A stretch of DNA of 57,844 nt from an uncultured Caulobacter sp. (GTDB lineage Bacteria > Pseudomonadota > Alphaproteobacteria > Caulobacterales > Caulobacteraceae), in contig NZ_CALCDX010000113.1 in assembly GCF_937900395.1 (NCBI RefSeq), positions 1 to 57,844 of the forward strand. The letters run 5' to 3'. Both the position numbers and the translations under genes were made by a program. Within the stretch, counting starts at the first letter, position 1, and each line of letters opens with the position of its first letter. This document shows positions 7,615 through 15,222 of this stretch, piece by piece. The notes under the pieces are model-generated. The model was given only the letters and a program-made list of their open reading frames with translations, ran no database searches and had not been told where the DNA came from.

Positions 7615-10478
7615 CAGGCGAGGCTCCAGCGGATCGTAAACAGGGGCGTCATTTCGGGCGTCAGGTTCAGCTTCTCGGCGATCTCGTCGAGCATCCGTTC
7701 GCGCTCGTCGTCGATCTCTTTGAGCCGGGTGTATAGCTGGTGTTGCAGATCGTCAGCCTGACGCTTCAAGGCCGCAGCCTCGCGCTGTAGCTCAACCTTC
7801 TCTTGGAGGCCTTGCACCGCGCGCGCCTGCTTCTTCTTCTCGCTGGCCTCTTTATTGAGGGCCTTGATCCGCTGCTCGAAAGTGACCTTCGCATCGTCGC
7901 GCCAGTTGTCGAGCCGTTCTTCCTCTTCGTTCAGGAAATCACCCAAGCGCGCCTGAGCGCGGCCGACGATTTCGGTCTGGGCTTCATCGAGGATCGCAGT
8001 GAGATCGGCTTCCGGCGCGGGCGCCGCCACATCACCGACGAGGCTGGCGGGCACGTCCAGCATCCGGGCCGCTGTCTCGGAATGCACGGGCTGGCCGTCG
8101 TCGGTGAACGCCGCGCAGATCAGTTCGTCGAAGGTTCGGGCGGGCGTGTTCAACGTCAGGCGCGCTACGCGCATCCAGCCGCTTTGGCCGCGCAGCGCCG
8201 CGACATCGGCCAGATTGCCGTCATAGGCACCGTAGTCGAAGGCGACCTGCGCTGACGCCAATTCACGGCTCTGAGCGCGCGTGACCAATTGGTCGGCGAG
8301 GCCGCCATCCGCCAGACGGAAGAAGCGCCAGCCGCGCTCGTCGGCTTCGGGCCATTCCGTCGAGTAGGTCTCGCCTTCGTGGTCGAACCGTTCGACATGA
8401 TCGGGATGGAAACGAGCCTCGGGCAGTTCAGCGCGCGCCAGCGTGAGCAGCGTGCGCTTGAACTCGCTCAGGGACGACGCCACCGCGCCCTGCCGGATTT
8501 TCAGCCGCGAGATGACCTTATCGTCCATCTCGGCCAGCAGCTTGTTCCGGGCCTCGGTCTTGGCCTCGTCGATCTCGACGCTGAACTCTTCTTGCAGGCG
8601 GTCGAAGGCCGCGTTGATCTCGTCGTTGGTGCGGCAGGACTGCACGATGTCGAGGATGCGACGCTCGATATCGACGCCGGATTCGATGGCGCCGAGCACC
8701 TCGTCGGAGGAGCCGAACACGCCCTCGAATAGCTTGAACTTCTGAGCGAGAAGCTCCGCGATCCGTTCTTCGGCCTTGTTCCGGCAGTTGATGAAATTGA
8801 TGACGGTAACGTCGATCTTCTGGCCGTAGCGATGGCAGCGGCCGATGCGCTGCTCGACGCGCTGCGGATTCCAAGGCAGGTCGTAGTTGATCAGCAGCGA
8901 GCAGAATTGAAGGTTGATTCCCTCGGCGCCTGATTCCGTGGCGATCAGGATGCTGCGGTCATTCCGAAAGGCGTCCACGATGGCCGCCTTCATATCGGCC
9001 GTCTTGGAGCCCGAAACGACATCGGTGCCCCGGTGCTTTTCCAGCCACGCCTTGTAGATCGCGGCGCTGTCCTTGTCCGAGTTCGAGCCGTTCAAGACGA
9101 CGGTCTGACCCCCGAAGCCACTGCGCTCCAGCAGGTCGCGCAGGTAGGTCTGGGTGCGGACGGACTCGGTAAAGATCACCGCCTTGCGCTGACCACCTTT
9201 GCCCTCGATCTCGGCCAGCACGCTCGGCAGACAGTCGAGTAGGGCCTTGCCCTTGGCGTTGGTCTGGATCGAGGCGGCGAGGTCGCGGTATCGCGCCAAT
9301 TCGCTGATCTCGGCCTTCAAGACCTCGGGGTCGATGTCCTCGATGGCGTCGTCGGTCTCGTCTTCGAGCGCCTCGGCCTCGCGCGCGTCACCGTCTTCCC
9401 GCCAGTCCTCGGCGGTCTCGGCCACGCCGTCGATGTCGTCGAGCGCTTCCTCGTTGATGGCCAGCTTGCGCTCCAAGCGGCTGACCATCTTGTCCAGCGT
9501 CGCGGCGACGGCGAATGACGACGAGCCAAGGATTTTCCGCAGGACCAGCGTGACGAGGTGGCGACCATTCTGGCCGACCGCGAGCGTGTCATTCCGTTGG
9601 AGGTAGGCCGACATGTGTTCGTAGAGATCGGTCTCCAACTGAGCAGGTGTGAAGTTGAAGGTCTTGGGCAGGCGGTTGGTGTAGTTGATCAGTCCGGCCT
9701 TCTGGACCTGACGACGCAGGGTGCGTTTACAGATCGGCTCCAGCCGTCGCGCCAGAAGCGCCTGTGAAGCGCGGTCCTCGCGCCCACCGAACTCCGCGCG
9801 GAAGGCCTGCTCCGAGCCGAAGTAGGTGTCGTCGATGATCGTGACGAGGCCGTATAGCTCCATCAGATTGTTCTGGAGCGGCGTGGCCGTCAGCAACAGC
9901 TTCTGGCAACCCGCCAGCGCGCCGCGCAGCACGGCGGCGCGCGAGTTTTCGGGGGCCTTGTAGACGTTCCTCAGCTTATGGGCTTCGTCGAACACGACGA
10001 GGCTCCAGTTCACCGCGCGAAGCTGGTCGGCGATCCGGGCGGCGTATTCGTAGGAGAGGATCACAATGCCTTCGCCGCGCCCGAGCGGGTTCGGCTGGCC
10101 CGATTTGGCGAGGTCTTTGACCCGCTTGGCGTCGAGGATGACCGACGGCAACGAGAACTTCTCGCGCAACTCGGTCGCCCACTGCTTCCGCAACGAAGCT
10201 GGGACGATCAGCAGAAGGTGGCGCTGGCGCTCCCACCAGCGCTGGCTCAGAACCAGCGCTGCCTCGATGGTTTTGCCGAGGCCCACCTCGTCGGCCAGCA
10301 TCACGCCCCGCGACAGCGGCGAGCGCAACGCGAACATCGCCGCATCGACTTGGTGCGGGTTGAGATCGACGCGCGCCGAGGACAGCGACTGGGTGAGGCC
10401 GTCGCTCTCATCCAAGCCTTCACGGGTCAGAAAGTGGGCGAAGTATTTGGCCTGATGGGGCGTGAACTGAGGGGTCAT
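7614..10478 (-). CDS. SNF2/RapA-like helicase of the defence operon
   Basis: The 954-aa protein has a SNF2-family two-lobe ATPase: Walker A in MLADEVGLGKTIEAALVL (about residues 60-78), DEAH in LVVFDEAHKLRN (about 160), motif III LLTATPLQNN, and the C-terminal lobe with ATESGAEGINLQFC, LPWNPQRVEQRIGRCHRYGQ. Residues after about 800 form a long Glu/Lys-rich coiled coil. The layout is like RapA/HepA and DISARM DrmD helicases. The frame is open 24 codons further upstream, but those residues (GWRSWRPATTPHPV) look non-coding; I chose the ATG at 10478 (MTPQFTPHQAKYF). First gene of the operon; its stop overlaps the mod start. Likely role: translocation on DNA for restriction. Inference. Confidence 0.88.
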   Translation of the reverse strand: MTPQFTPHQAKYFAHFLTREGLDESDGLTQSLSSARVDLNPHQVDAAMFALRSPLSRGVMLADEVGLGKTIEAALVLSQRWWERQRHLLLIVPASLRKQWATELREKFSLPSVILDAKRVKDLAKSGQPNPLGRGEGIVILSYEYAARIADQLRAVNWSLVVFDEAHKLRNVYKAPENSRAAVLRGALAGCQKLLLTATPLQNNLMELYGLVTIIDDTYFGSEQAFRAEFGGREDRASQALLARRLEPICKRTLRRQVQKAGLINYTNRLPKTFNFTPAQLETDLYEHMSAYLQRNDTLAVGQNGRHLVTLVLRKILGSSSFAVAATLDKMVSRLERKLAINEEALDDIDGVAETAEDWREDGDAREAEALEDETDDAIEDIDPEVLKAEISELARYRDLAASIQTNAKGKALLDCLPSVLAEIEGKGGQRKAVIFTESVRTQTYLRDLLERSGFGGQTVVLNGSNSDKDSAAIYKAWLEKHRGTDVVSGSKTADMKAAIVDAFRNDRSILIATESGAEGINLQFCSLLINYDLPWNPQRVEQRIGRCHRYGQKIDVTVINFINCRNKAEERIAELLAQKFKLFEGVFGSSDEVLGAIESGVDIERRILDIVQSCRTNDEINAAFDRLQEEFSVEIDEAKTEARNKLLAEMDDKVISRLKIRQGAVASSLSEFKRTLLTLARAELPEARFHPDHVERFDHEGETYSTEWPEADERGWRFFRLADGGLADQLVTRAQSRELASAQVAFDYGAYDGNLADVAALRGQSGWMRVARLTLNTPARTFDELICAAFTDDGQPVHSETAARMLDVPASLVGDVAAPAPEADLTAILDEAQTEIVGRAQARLGDFLNEEEERLDNWRDDAKVTFEQRIKALNKEASEKKKQARAVQGLQEKVELQREAAALKRQADDLQHQLYTRLKEIDDERERMLDEIAEKLNLTPEMTPLFTIRWSLA

Positions 10479-10609
10479 CGTGCTCGGGTGAACTGGGTGA
10501 GGCGTCGTAGCAGGTCGCCAGCTACGCCAGCCAACGAGTTCGGAAACCATGTTGCCCGCAAAGCGAAGCTCCGATCAACGTGCGTGCGTAGGTTGTCCAC
10601 AGGGCGGGC

Positions 10610-10624
10610 CACATCAATGATGTG
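10610..10624. promoter_or_regulatory. 15-bp palindrome, candidate operator
   Basis: CACATCA-A-TGATGTG is a perfect inverted repeat with 7-base arms and a one-base centre. It lies in the 200-bp divergent region between the SNF2 operon and the DUF6626-like gene, where a repressor could control both directions. A partial second copy (ACATCATCGG) follows. Function is inferred from position. Confidence 0.4.
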
Positions 10625-10681
10625 CAGCTACGACATCATCGGTCGCAAGCGCTACCGGCGGCGGTCGCGATAAATACCACC

Positions 10682-10912
10682 ATGGACCTCTACGATCTCA
10701 TGGCCCGCCGAGGCCTAACCCATTCGCGCCGCCACTACTCGACCGAGTGGCTGGGCTTGGCGCCCAACTACGCCTGTCTGCGCGGTGATCGCCCTCCGTC
10801 GGAAGCGGCCACGCTGACCCTGATCCGAAAGCTGCTTGATCGCCGCCGCTACATCCTCGCTGCGCGCGTCCTGTGCGCTCTGATCTGGCCCGCGAAGGCT
10901 TGCGCGCGATGA
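10682..10912 (+). CDS. Small DUF6626-like protein
   Basis: The 76-aa product (MDLYDLMARRGLTHSRRHYSTEWLG...) matches my memory of the small DUF6626 proteins common in Caulobacterales and Sphingomonadales: a D-L-RGL start, then S...WLG...Y...RGDRPPS and a helical end. The LTHSRRHYSTEWLG segment could be a small helix-turn-helix, but that is not established. The ATG at 10682 is preferred over the frame-open TTG at 10622. It ends in an ATGA overlap with the next gene, so the two are probably co-translated. Divergent from the SNF2 operon across a palindrome. Confidence 0.6.
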   Translation: MDLYDLMARRGLTHSRRHYSTEWLGLAPNYACLRGDRPPSEAATLTLIRKLLDRRRYILAARVLCALIWPAKACAR

Positions 10913-11124
10913 GGCGAGGCACTGGTGCATCTGGCTCGGAGAACGCACACCTGTCTGATCCGGATGTCGCCCGCTGGGATGACGCAGATTTCTCTGTAAG
11001 CCGAATGGCAGAGCACTCGTGCAACGGCTCGATGCCGCCGGGATATCTGGAAGGCTATGGTGACTACCTGCGACGGATCGGGCTATTGCCGCCGACGCAA
11101 GGCGCACGTCCCCGGCGCCAATAG
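10909..11124 (+). CDS. 71-aa hypothetical protein coupled to the DUF6626-like gene
   Basis: I do not recognise this product. It starts at the ATG of the ATGA overlap with the upstream gene. A basic start (MRRGTG) is followed by an acidic middle (SDPDVARWDDADFSVSRM) and PPGYLEGYGDYLRRIGLLPP, then a basic tail. The tight coupling supports it being real. Its last codons and TAG stop are built from the first unit of the 9-bp repeat cluster that follows. Confidence 0.5.
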   Translation: MRRGTGASGSENAHLSDPDVARWDDADFSVSRMAEHSCNGSMPPGYLEGYGDYLRRIGLLPPTQGARPRRQ

Positions 11125-11137
11125 CGCCAATAGCGCC
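11114..11137 (+). repeat. 9-bp tandem repeat cluster A (CGCCAATAG)
   Basis: Nearly three copies of CGCCAATAG run head to tail across the stop codon of the 71-aa gene. Related clusters occur at 13882-13921 and, on the other strand, at 14371-14400. See the finding on 3'-end repeats. Confidence 0.7.
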
Positions 11138-11156
11138 GTTTGCTTCCGGCACGAGT

Positions 11157-11185
11157 GCCCGAGCAGGGCGGCCGTCTGCTCGGGC
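11157..11185. terminator. GC-rich stem-loop, possible terminator
   Basis: GCCCGAGCAG and CTGCTCGGGC form a perfect 10-bp stem around a 9-base loop, 33 bases after the 71-aa gene. There is no T run, so termination would be weak or Rho-assisted. Confidence 0.45.
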
Positions 11186-11192
11186 CTCATGG

Positions 11193-11290
11193 AATACCCA
11201 CGTCAGCGTGAGTTGTTGGACATAGGTCGCGAAGTGCGAAGCTCCTGACTCATGTTCGCCAGCTTCTAATACCCACGAGGCGTGAGTTTG
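11193..11290. repeat. Pair of 25-bp direct repeats, each a small hairpin
   Basis: AATACCCACG-TCAG-CGTGAGTT at 11193 and AATACCCACG-AGG-CGTGAGTT at 11268 are direct repeats about 75 bases apart. Each can pair CACG with CGTG. They lie in the convergent gap between the 71-aa gene and the 123-aa minus-strand gene. Could be protein-binding sites or paired terminators. Confidence 0.5.
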
Positions 11291-11296
11291 GGGGCA

Positions 11297-11668
11297 TCAC
11301 TCTGGCGGTCGATATGCCTGCTTCTCCCGTGTGTATAGCCCAACGCGGCGTCTACGTAGCGTTCGGTCGCTAGGCACTGCCGGTGGTCGAGGCCGAAGCC
11401 TTTCAGCCTCCTCCCGCACGAGGCTGAACCATTGGACGCGCGCCATCTGCTCAGCGATCATCCGTGAGACTTTCGGACTCTGCTTCTGGCGCCGCAGATC
11501 GGCGATTGCCTTCTTCGCCTTCCGCTCTGACCGCTTTAGCCAGCGCCAGAACGCCCGGTCGCCCCACTTTCCGAGCCTGTGTTGCACGATGCGTTGCGCG
11601 ACGAGCGCACGACGCGCTGTGTGCTTAGCCCCGTTAGCTTCCGCCTTTGACACATCCCGGCGGCTCAT
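11297..11668 (-). CDS. Basic hypothetical protein coupled to the DUF3987 gene
   Basis: The 123-aa product is strongly basic (RRALVAQRIVQHRLGKWGDRAF, RSERKAKKAIADLRRQK) and largely helical by composition, with no family I can name. Its start overlaps the stop of the DUF3987-like gene by four bases (ATGA), so it is probably translated from the same mRNA and may bind nucleic acid alongside that protein. Inference only. Confidence 0.55.
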   Translation of the reverse strand: MSRRDVSKAEANGAKHTARRALVAQRIVQHRLGKWGDRAFWRWLKRSERKAKKAIADLRRQKQSPKVSRMIAEQMARVQWFSLVREEAERLRPRPPAVPSDRTLRRRRVGLYTREKQAYRPPE

Positions 11669-13062
11669 CGGCGGCCCTCCTGCTGCTGGAGCCTTGGATT
11701 GACCTCATACAGGGCTGGCGCACGCCCAGCCTTGCCATCGGCGCGGACGCCGATGTGGCGGATCAGACTGGCCGCTTCGAGCGTCTCGGCTGCCCTCTTC
11801 ATCTTGGCGCTGTCAGACAGGTCGCCCGCCGGGCCGAAGACGCCTCGGCGAACGTCTCGCAGGTTGATCTGCTGCGCGCGCGACTTTCTGATTAGCTTAG
11901 CCAACCGGGCCGCCAGTTGATCCTCGGCGGGAGCATGCGCGGCTGCCATCGTGCGAAGCGCCATCGGCGCTGCATATTCATCGATGAACTCGATGGCCGC
12001 CTCATAGGCCTGCACACTAACCGCTTCGGGCGGTGCGGCTGCGAGCGGAGCTTCGGCCGCCCACCAAAGATGTTCGAAGATCAGCGCGATCCGCATAGCA
12101 TTACCACGCTGCTTACCGAGCCACTCTGCCCAGACGCCCTCAGCCTCATTGGCCTCTGCGATCTTCTGCTCGATCCACCTCTGAGCCACCACCTTTGCGT
12201 CAGGCGTCAGGGGGCATTCATACGTCTCAGTTCCGTCGCCCAGAACGGCAAGCCGTCGAAGCGCCTGCTCCGCAAGTGCGTGGTCGGGGCGAGCCGCCAT
12301 CCTGAAACCCTGCACGGGGTTCGGGTAGATGAACAGGCATCGGGAAGCAAAGCCCCTGTTCTGTTTGCCCGAGATCGCCGCGCGAATGGTGTCAGGTTGC
12401 GCGCCGCCGAGCACGCTGACAGCCAGACGACGAATGTAGACGGTAGGCTTATCTTTGCGGTCAATAGAGTGGCTTCGCGCACCATATGCCTTGAGCCAAT
12501 ACTGCTCGCCTCCGAGGCGGCCAAACCCCGACCACCAAGAAGAAAGCTCATCGTTGACGAGGATGTTGCCTTTTGGACAGTCTGCCGCCCTAACTCCGGC
12601 CGCCGCTACAGACACATCGTCGATGCGAATGGCTGTATGGGTGTCAGCCTCAATGCTGTCGAGCAACTGGATGGGCTGATCCATCGCAGGCGATTTACCC
12701 GACGAGGGGCCGCCGACCAGCACCGCCCACAGAATTGGCGGTTCGGTCCAAGCCCCGTAGGAAGCAACAATGCTGTTGCCCATCAGAGCGCCTGATATGG
12801 TGAGGAGTGATGCGCCAACGTAGTCGATTGGCGCGTTTGCGCCCTCAGCCACAGCGCCAATCCACTCAGACCAGCCCTCACCGAACAGTTGCGTCGGGAA
12901 GGGCGACGCAGTAAAGCCCGCCCCCTCCAAAGCGCTCATGTCTGGCCGAGTCCAAGAATAGATTGCATTTTCCGAGTTCATTACAGAACAATTTTCGACA
13001 TCAGCCTCAATTGGCGGTGCCGATCCACCATTTTCTTTGGATGGGTGTAAACTGATTTTCAT
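11665..13062 (-). CDS. DUF3987 (YfjI-like) ATPase, primase/helicase type
   Basis: The 465-aa protein matches the DUF3987/YfjI family found on phages and integrated elements. It has a P-loop (VGGPSSGKSPA, about residues 117-127), a Walker B-like segment (KGNILVNDELSSWW, about 165-178), SVLGGAQPD, and a FASRCLFIYP segment after it. Family members are thought to be replicative helicase or primase-associated ATPases; the exact role is not established. The ATG at 13062 has a GGAG site about 7 bases upstream. It reads leftward from an A+T-rich 190-bp intergenic region shared with the 207-aa gene. C-terminal basic gene overlaps its stop. Confidence 0.75.
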   Translation of the reverse strand: MKISLHPSKENGGSAPPIEADVENCSVMNSENAIYSWTRPDMSALEGAGFTASPFPTQLFGEGWSEWIGAVAEGANAPIDYVGASLLTISGALMGNSIVASYGAWTEPPILWAVLVGGPSSGKSPAMDQPIQLLDSIEADTHTAIRIDDVSVAAAGVRAADCPKGNILVNDELSSWWSGFGRLGGEQYWLKAYGARSHSIDRKDKPTVYIRRLAVSVLGGAQPDTIRAAISGKQNRGFASRCLFIYPNPVQGFRMAARPDHALAEQALRRLAVLGDGTETYECPLTPDAKVVAQRWIEQKIAEANEAEGVWAEWLGKQRGNAMRIALIFEHLWWAAEAPLAAAPPEAVSVQAYEAAIEFIDEYAAPMALRTMAAAHAPAEDQLAARLAKLIRKSRAQQINLRDVRRGVFGPAGDLSDSAKMKRAAETLEAASLIRHIGVRADGKAGRAPALYEVNPRLQQQEGRR

Positions 13063-13255
13063 TTTATCTCCGCTTAGCGATTTCAGTGGATTTAATCGCT
13101 AACTCGGATCGTCATTTTATTCAAAATATTCGAATTGATCAGTTTTTCATTTATCGATAATTATAGAAACAATCCTCGCAAATTTGTCACTTCATGGCCA
13201 TTCATGGCACCATGGTTAACTCAATTTTTGCCAGTCTCAGCCAATCGCACATGAC
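13063..13255. promoter_or_regulatory. A+T-rich divergent regulatory region with TTCATGGC repeats
   Basis: This 190-bp gap between divergent genes is much richer in A+T than the island. At 13191-13215 two tandem TTCATGGC copies are followed by CCATGG, and ATGGC recurs at 13255. Such clustered short repeats suit an operator or replication-initiator site. Function inferred. Confidence 0.4.
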
Positions 13256-13879
13256 ATGGCACAGCGAACAAAAGCCGACTTGGCCCGACGTCTTGGCGTG
13301 CATGAAAGCGATTTGATATCGCGGGCGGAGGCGGCGTTGATACTGGGCCTCACTGAGGGCACCCTAAGAACGAAGGCCAATCTGCACGTCGGCTTCTTTA
13401 AGTTGGCGGACTCCCGCTCGTCTCCGGCGATCTACCCGAAACCGTGGGTCGAAGAGTATAAGCTATGGCTAGATGGTCCGAGGAGTAGTAGTTTCTCCTC
13501 TGAAAAATCTGGATCAAGGGGCTGGCCGCCACTGCCTAAGATAAGGGAAATATCGCTCAACGAAGCGGTAATGATGATGGATAGATGGCGTTATCGCGAA
13601 CTACATCTACGCTGTGAGGCGATGTTTCAAGGTGATGAGTCGCGACTAGCAGCGCTCACCAATCACCAGCGCGAAGCAAGATTACTATTTGATCGGAGTG
13701 GGGGAAGGCGCTCAGAGAGTGAGGCGGACTTGGCTGGTGCACTTGAGCGAAAAGTTCGTGAGCTTATCGAGCCAGCGGGAACTGCTTCCGACCCTCAGAA
13801 GCTCATGCGGCTCATGAAGATTGTTTGGGAGAGTGTGCTTGAGACGGAGCGGGGCTGGCTTTCGAGGATAGCGATCTGA
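13256..13879 (+). CDS. Hypothetical island protein, possible MerR-like N-terminus
   Basis: The 207-aa product is not recognised. Residues 1-40 (KADLARRLGVHESDLISRAEAALILGLTEGTLRTKANL) look like a helix-turn-helix of the excisionase or MerR type: 'RAEAALILGLTEGTLRT'. The rest is charged and helical (MMMDRWRYRELHLRCEAMF, ALERKVRELIEPAG). A DNA-binding regulator of the island is plausible. An alternative ATG five bases upstream is out of frame. No clear ribosome site. It is divergent from the DUF3987 gene, and a 9-bp repeat cluster starts two bases after its stop. Confidence 0.55.
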   Translation: MAQRTKADLARRLGVHESDLISRAEAALILGLTEGTLRTKANLHVGFFKLADSRSSPAIYPKPWVEEYKLWLDGPRSSSFSSEKSGSRGWPPLPKIREISLNEAVMMMDRWRYRELHLRCEAMFQGDESRLAALTNHQREARLLFDRSGGRRSESEADLAGALERKVRELIEPAGTASDPQKLMRLMKIVWESVLETERGWLSRIAI

Positions 13880-13881
13880 CT

Positions 13882-13921
13882 TAGCGCCGATGGCGCCGAT
13901 GGCGCCGATAGCGCCGATAGG
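13882..13921 (+). repeat. 9-bp tandem repeat cluster B (TRGCGCCGA)
   Basis: Four and a half head-to-tail copies of T(A/G)GCGCCGA begin immediately after the stop codon of the 207-aa gene. They are the same family as clusters A and C, with CGCCGAT instead of CGCCAAT. Confidence 0.75.
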
Positions 13922-14370
13922 TTTGGCGTGACGATGGGGTGGACGGTCTTAATCGACGGTTTGCTGGGGCGGGAAAAACCGACCGGGGCGCTCTTTCTTA
14001 GAGGGATGGTGGTCGGTTTAACGGGGGCGGATTTGGTCAACGCGCAGCGAACACGAGACCGGATCGCTCGACGTTGACGGAGCCGAGCCATCGGCGACGG
14101 CAACGACATGCAGCGATCCGAGGCGCGTCGTAAGGCTGCCGCTCAGCGGCGGCCTGCCGTGAGGCTTAGGTTGCATATAGGTGACGAGCCGTCCGGCCTG
14201 CGGCCGGGCGGCGTCGTGGCGAAACGAGAGACGACTGCGCCGTTGGCTTGCCGCCATCTCGCCTCGCCTATGGCTGACGCCATCACCTCGTTACCTGACC
14301 TTTCCACGTTTTCCGGCCGCAGGCCCGGTCAAGCACGCCTCGGACGCATTATGCTCAGGGGCCGTCCGAG
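13922..14370. other. Non-coding stretch rich in inverted repeats
   Basis: I find no convincing gene here. Inverted repeats include AAACCGACC/GGTCGGTTT (13976-14019, 26-base loop), GCCGC-TCA-GCGGC near 14138 and CCGGCC-TGC-GGCCGG near 14194. The short open frames have Arg/Pro/Ala-rich, shadow-like composition. It could hold a structured RNA or a recombination or transfer site; nothing decides this. Confidence 0.35.
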
Positions 14371-14400
14371 CCTATTGGCGCTATTGGCGCTATTGGCAGG
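14371..14400 (-). repeat. 9-bp tandem repeat cluster C (CGCCAATAG on minus strand)
   Basis: Three copies of CTATTGGC(G/A) on the plus strand read as CGCCAATAG on the minus strand, downstream of the minus-strand 130-aa gene. Orientation relative to the upstream gene is the same as in clusters A and B. Confidence 0.7.
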
Positions 14401-14506
14401 CTACCCGTGGCGTGACTCAATCACTCGGTTCCTGACACGCCATTCGATGTGCGCCAGATCGAGGCCAGACAACGAGTTCTGTGCGCCGTTTTCAGACCCG
14501 GTTTTG

Positions 14507-14899
14507 TCACGGAGCCGAACGGTGTCTCGCCTCGATGCGCAACCTGATCCGGTCGAGGCTCTGGGCGACCTGTCGTAGCCGACCAAGAGTGATCGTCGTC
14601 AGCATGTCGTCGGGGTCTCGACAGACGACTTCCGCCTCACCCCCATGGCGGGGCTGGGCGTGAACACCGCAAAGGCCATGGGCGAGGAGATGACGGACAG
14701 CAGCAGCGTCTTTGATCTCATCGACGATCTCGCTGCTCGGTTCCGTCGTCGTCAACCAACGCTGAACGATGGGCGTCCGCGACGATCCGGCCAGACCGCC
14801 CAGCATCGCGCTTTCCAGAAAGCCCCAATGCAGCATGACCTCACCCACGGCGGCGAGGAGGTCACGTGCGATGATGTCACTCGTCCGACTGGCGTCCAT
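14507..14899 (-). CDS. Hypothetical protein, 130 aa
   Basis: I do not recognise a named family. The N-terminal helix (DIIARDLLAAVGEVMLHWGFLESAMLGGL) and a conserved-looking DAAAVRHLLAHGL segment resemble small proteins of unknown function in alphaproteobacteria. The C-terminus is a basic helix (LGRLRQVAQSLDRIRLRIEARHR). It follows a 41-aa membrane peptide gene by 21 bases on the same strand, so the two probably form one transcript. Confidence 0.55.
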   Translation of the reverse strand: MDASRTSDIIARDLLAAVGEVMLHWGFLESAMLGGLAGSSRTPIVQRWLTTTEPSSEIVDEIKDAAAVRHLLAHGLCGVHAQPRHGGEAEVVCRDPDDMLTTITLGRLRQVAQSLDRIRLRIEARHRSAP

Positions 14900-14920
14900 C
14901 CGGGCACCATACCGCCGAGA

Positions 14921-15046
14921 TCAGTAGTGACCATGAACGGCGGCGGTGATGATCATCACCATCAGGGCGACAAACATCGCCACGCAGGCCCAGCCCAGCC
15001 ACGTCAGCGAGTTGCGAACGCCGCCGCGTCGTTGTTTCAACATCAT
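14921..15046 (-). CDS. 41-aa single-span membrane peptide
   Basis: The product begins MMLKQRRGGVRNSL and continues with one hydrophobic helix (WLGWACVAMFVALMVMIITAA) ending in VHGHY. The positive N-terminus suggests an N-in orientation. The ATG at 15046 has a GGGGGG ribosome site at the right distance; the frame is open further upstream but without such a site. Small membrane peptides beside unknown genes in islands can be toxins or regulators; that is only a possibility here. Confidence 0.5.
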   Translation of the reverse strand: MMLKQRRGGVRNSLTWLGWACVAMFVALMVMIITAAVHGHY

Positions 15047-15222
15047 CGCCCCCCACGATCTCGGCGCCAGCGTAGCGTTCCGACGTACAGCGGCCAACGG
15101 GGCGGCCTTCCCCACGCGACCGATCCTGACGGAGCTTGACCATGTCGTCCTCGTGGCGGTTTGGACGATCCCGCAATCCGTGAGAATCTACGCCTTCCCA
15201 CCAACGACCACGGAGAACCCGC

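Noticed and set aside
2123..10478. DISARM or BREX system
   Set aside because: SNF2 helicase and methylase fit in part, but DrmA, DrmB, PglX, PglZ and BrxC-like genes are absent.
14108..14578. 156-aa plus-strand frame in the island
   Set aside because: Arg/Ala/Pro-rich; it runs through the 9-bp repeat as Leu-Ala-Leu, and no ribosome site is seen.
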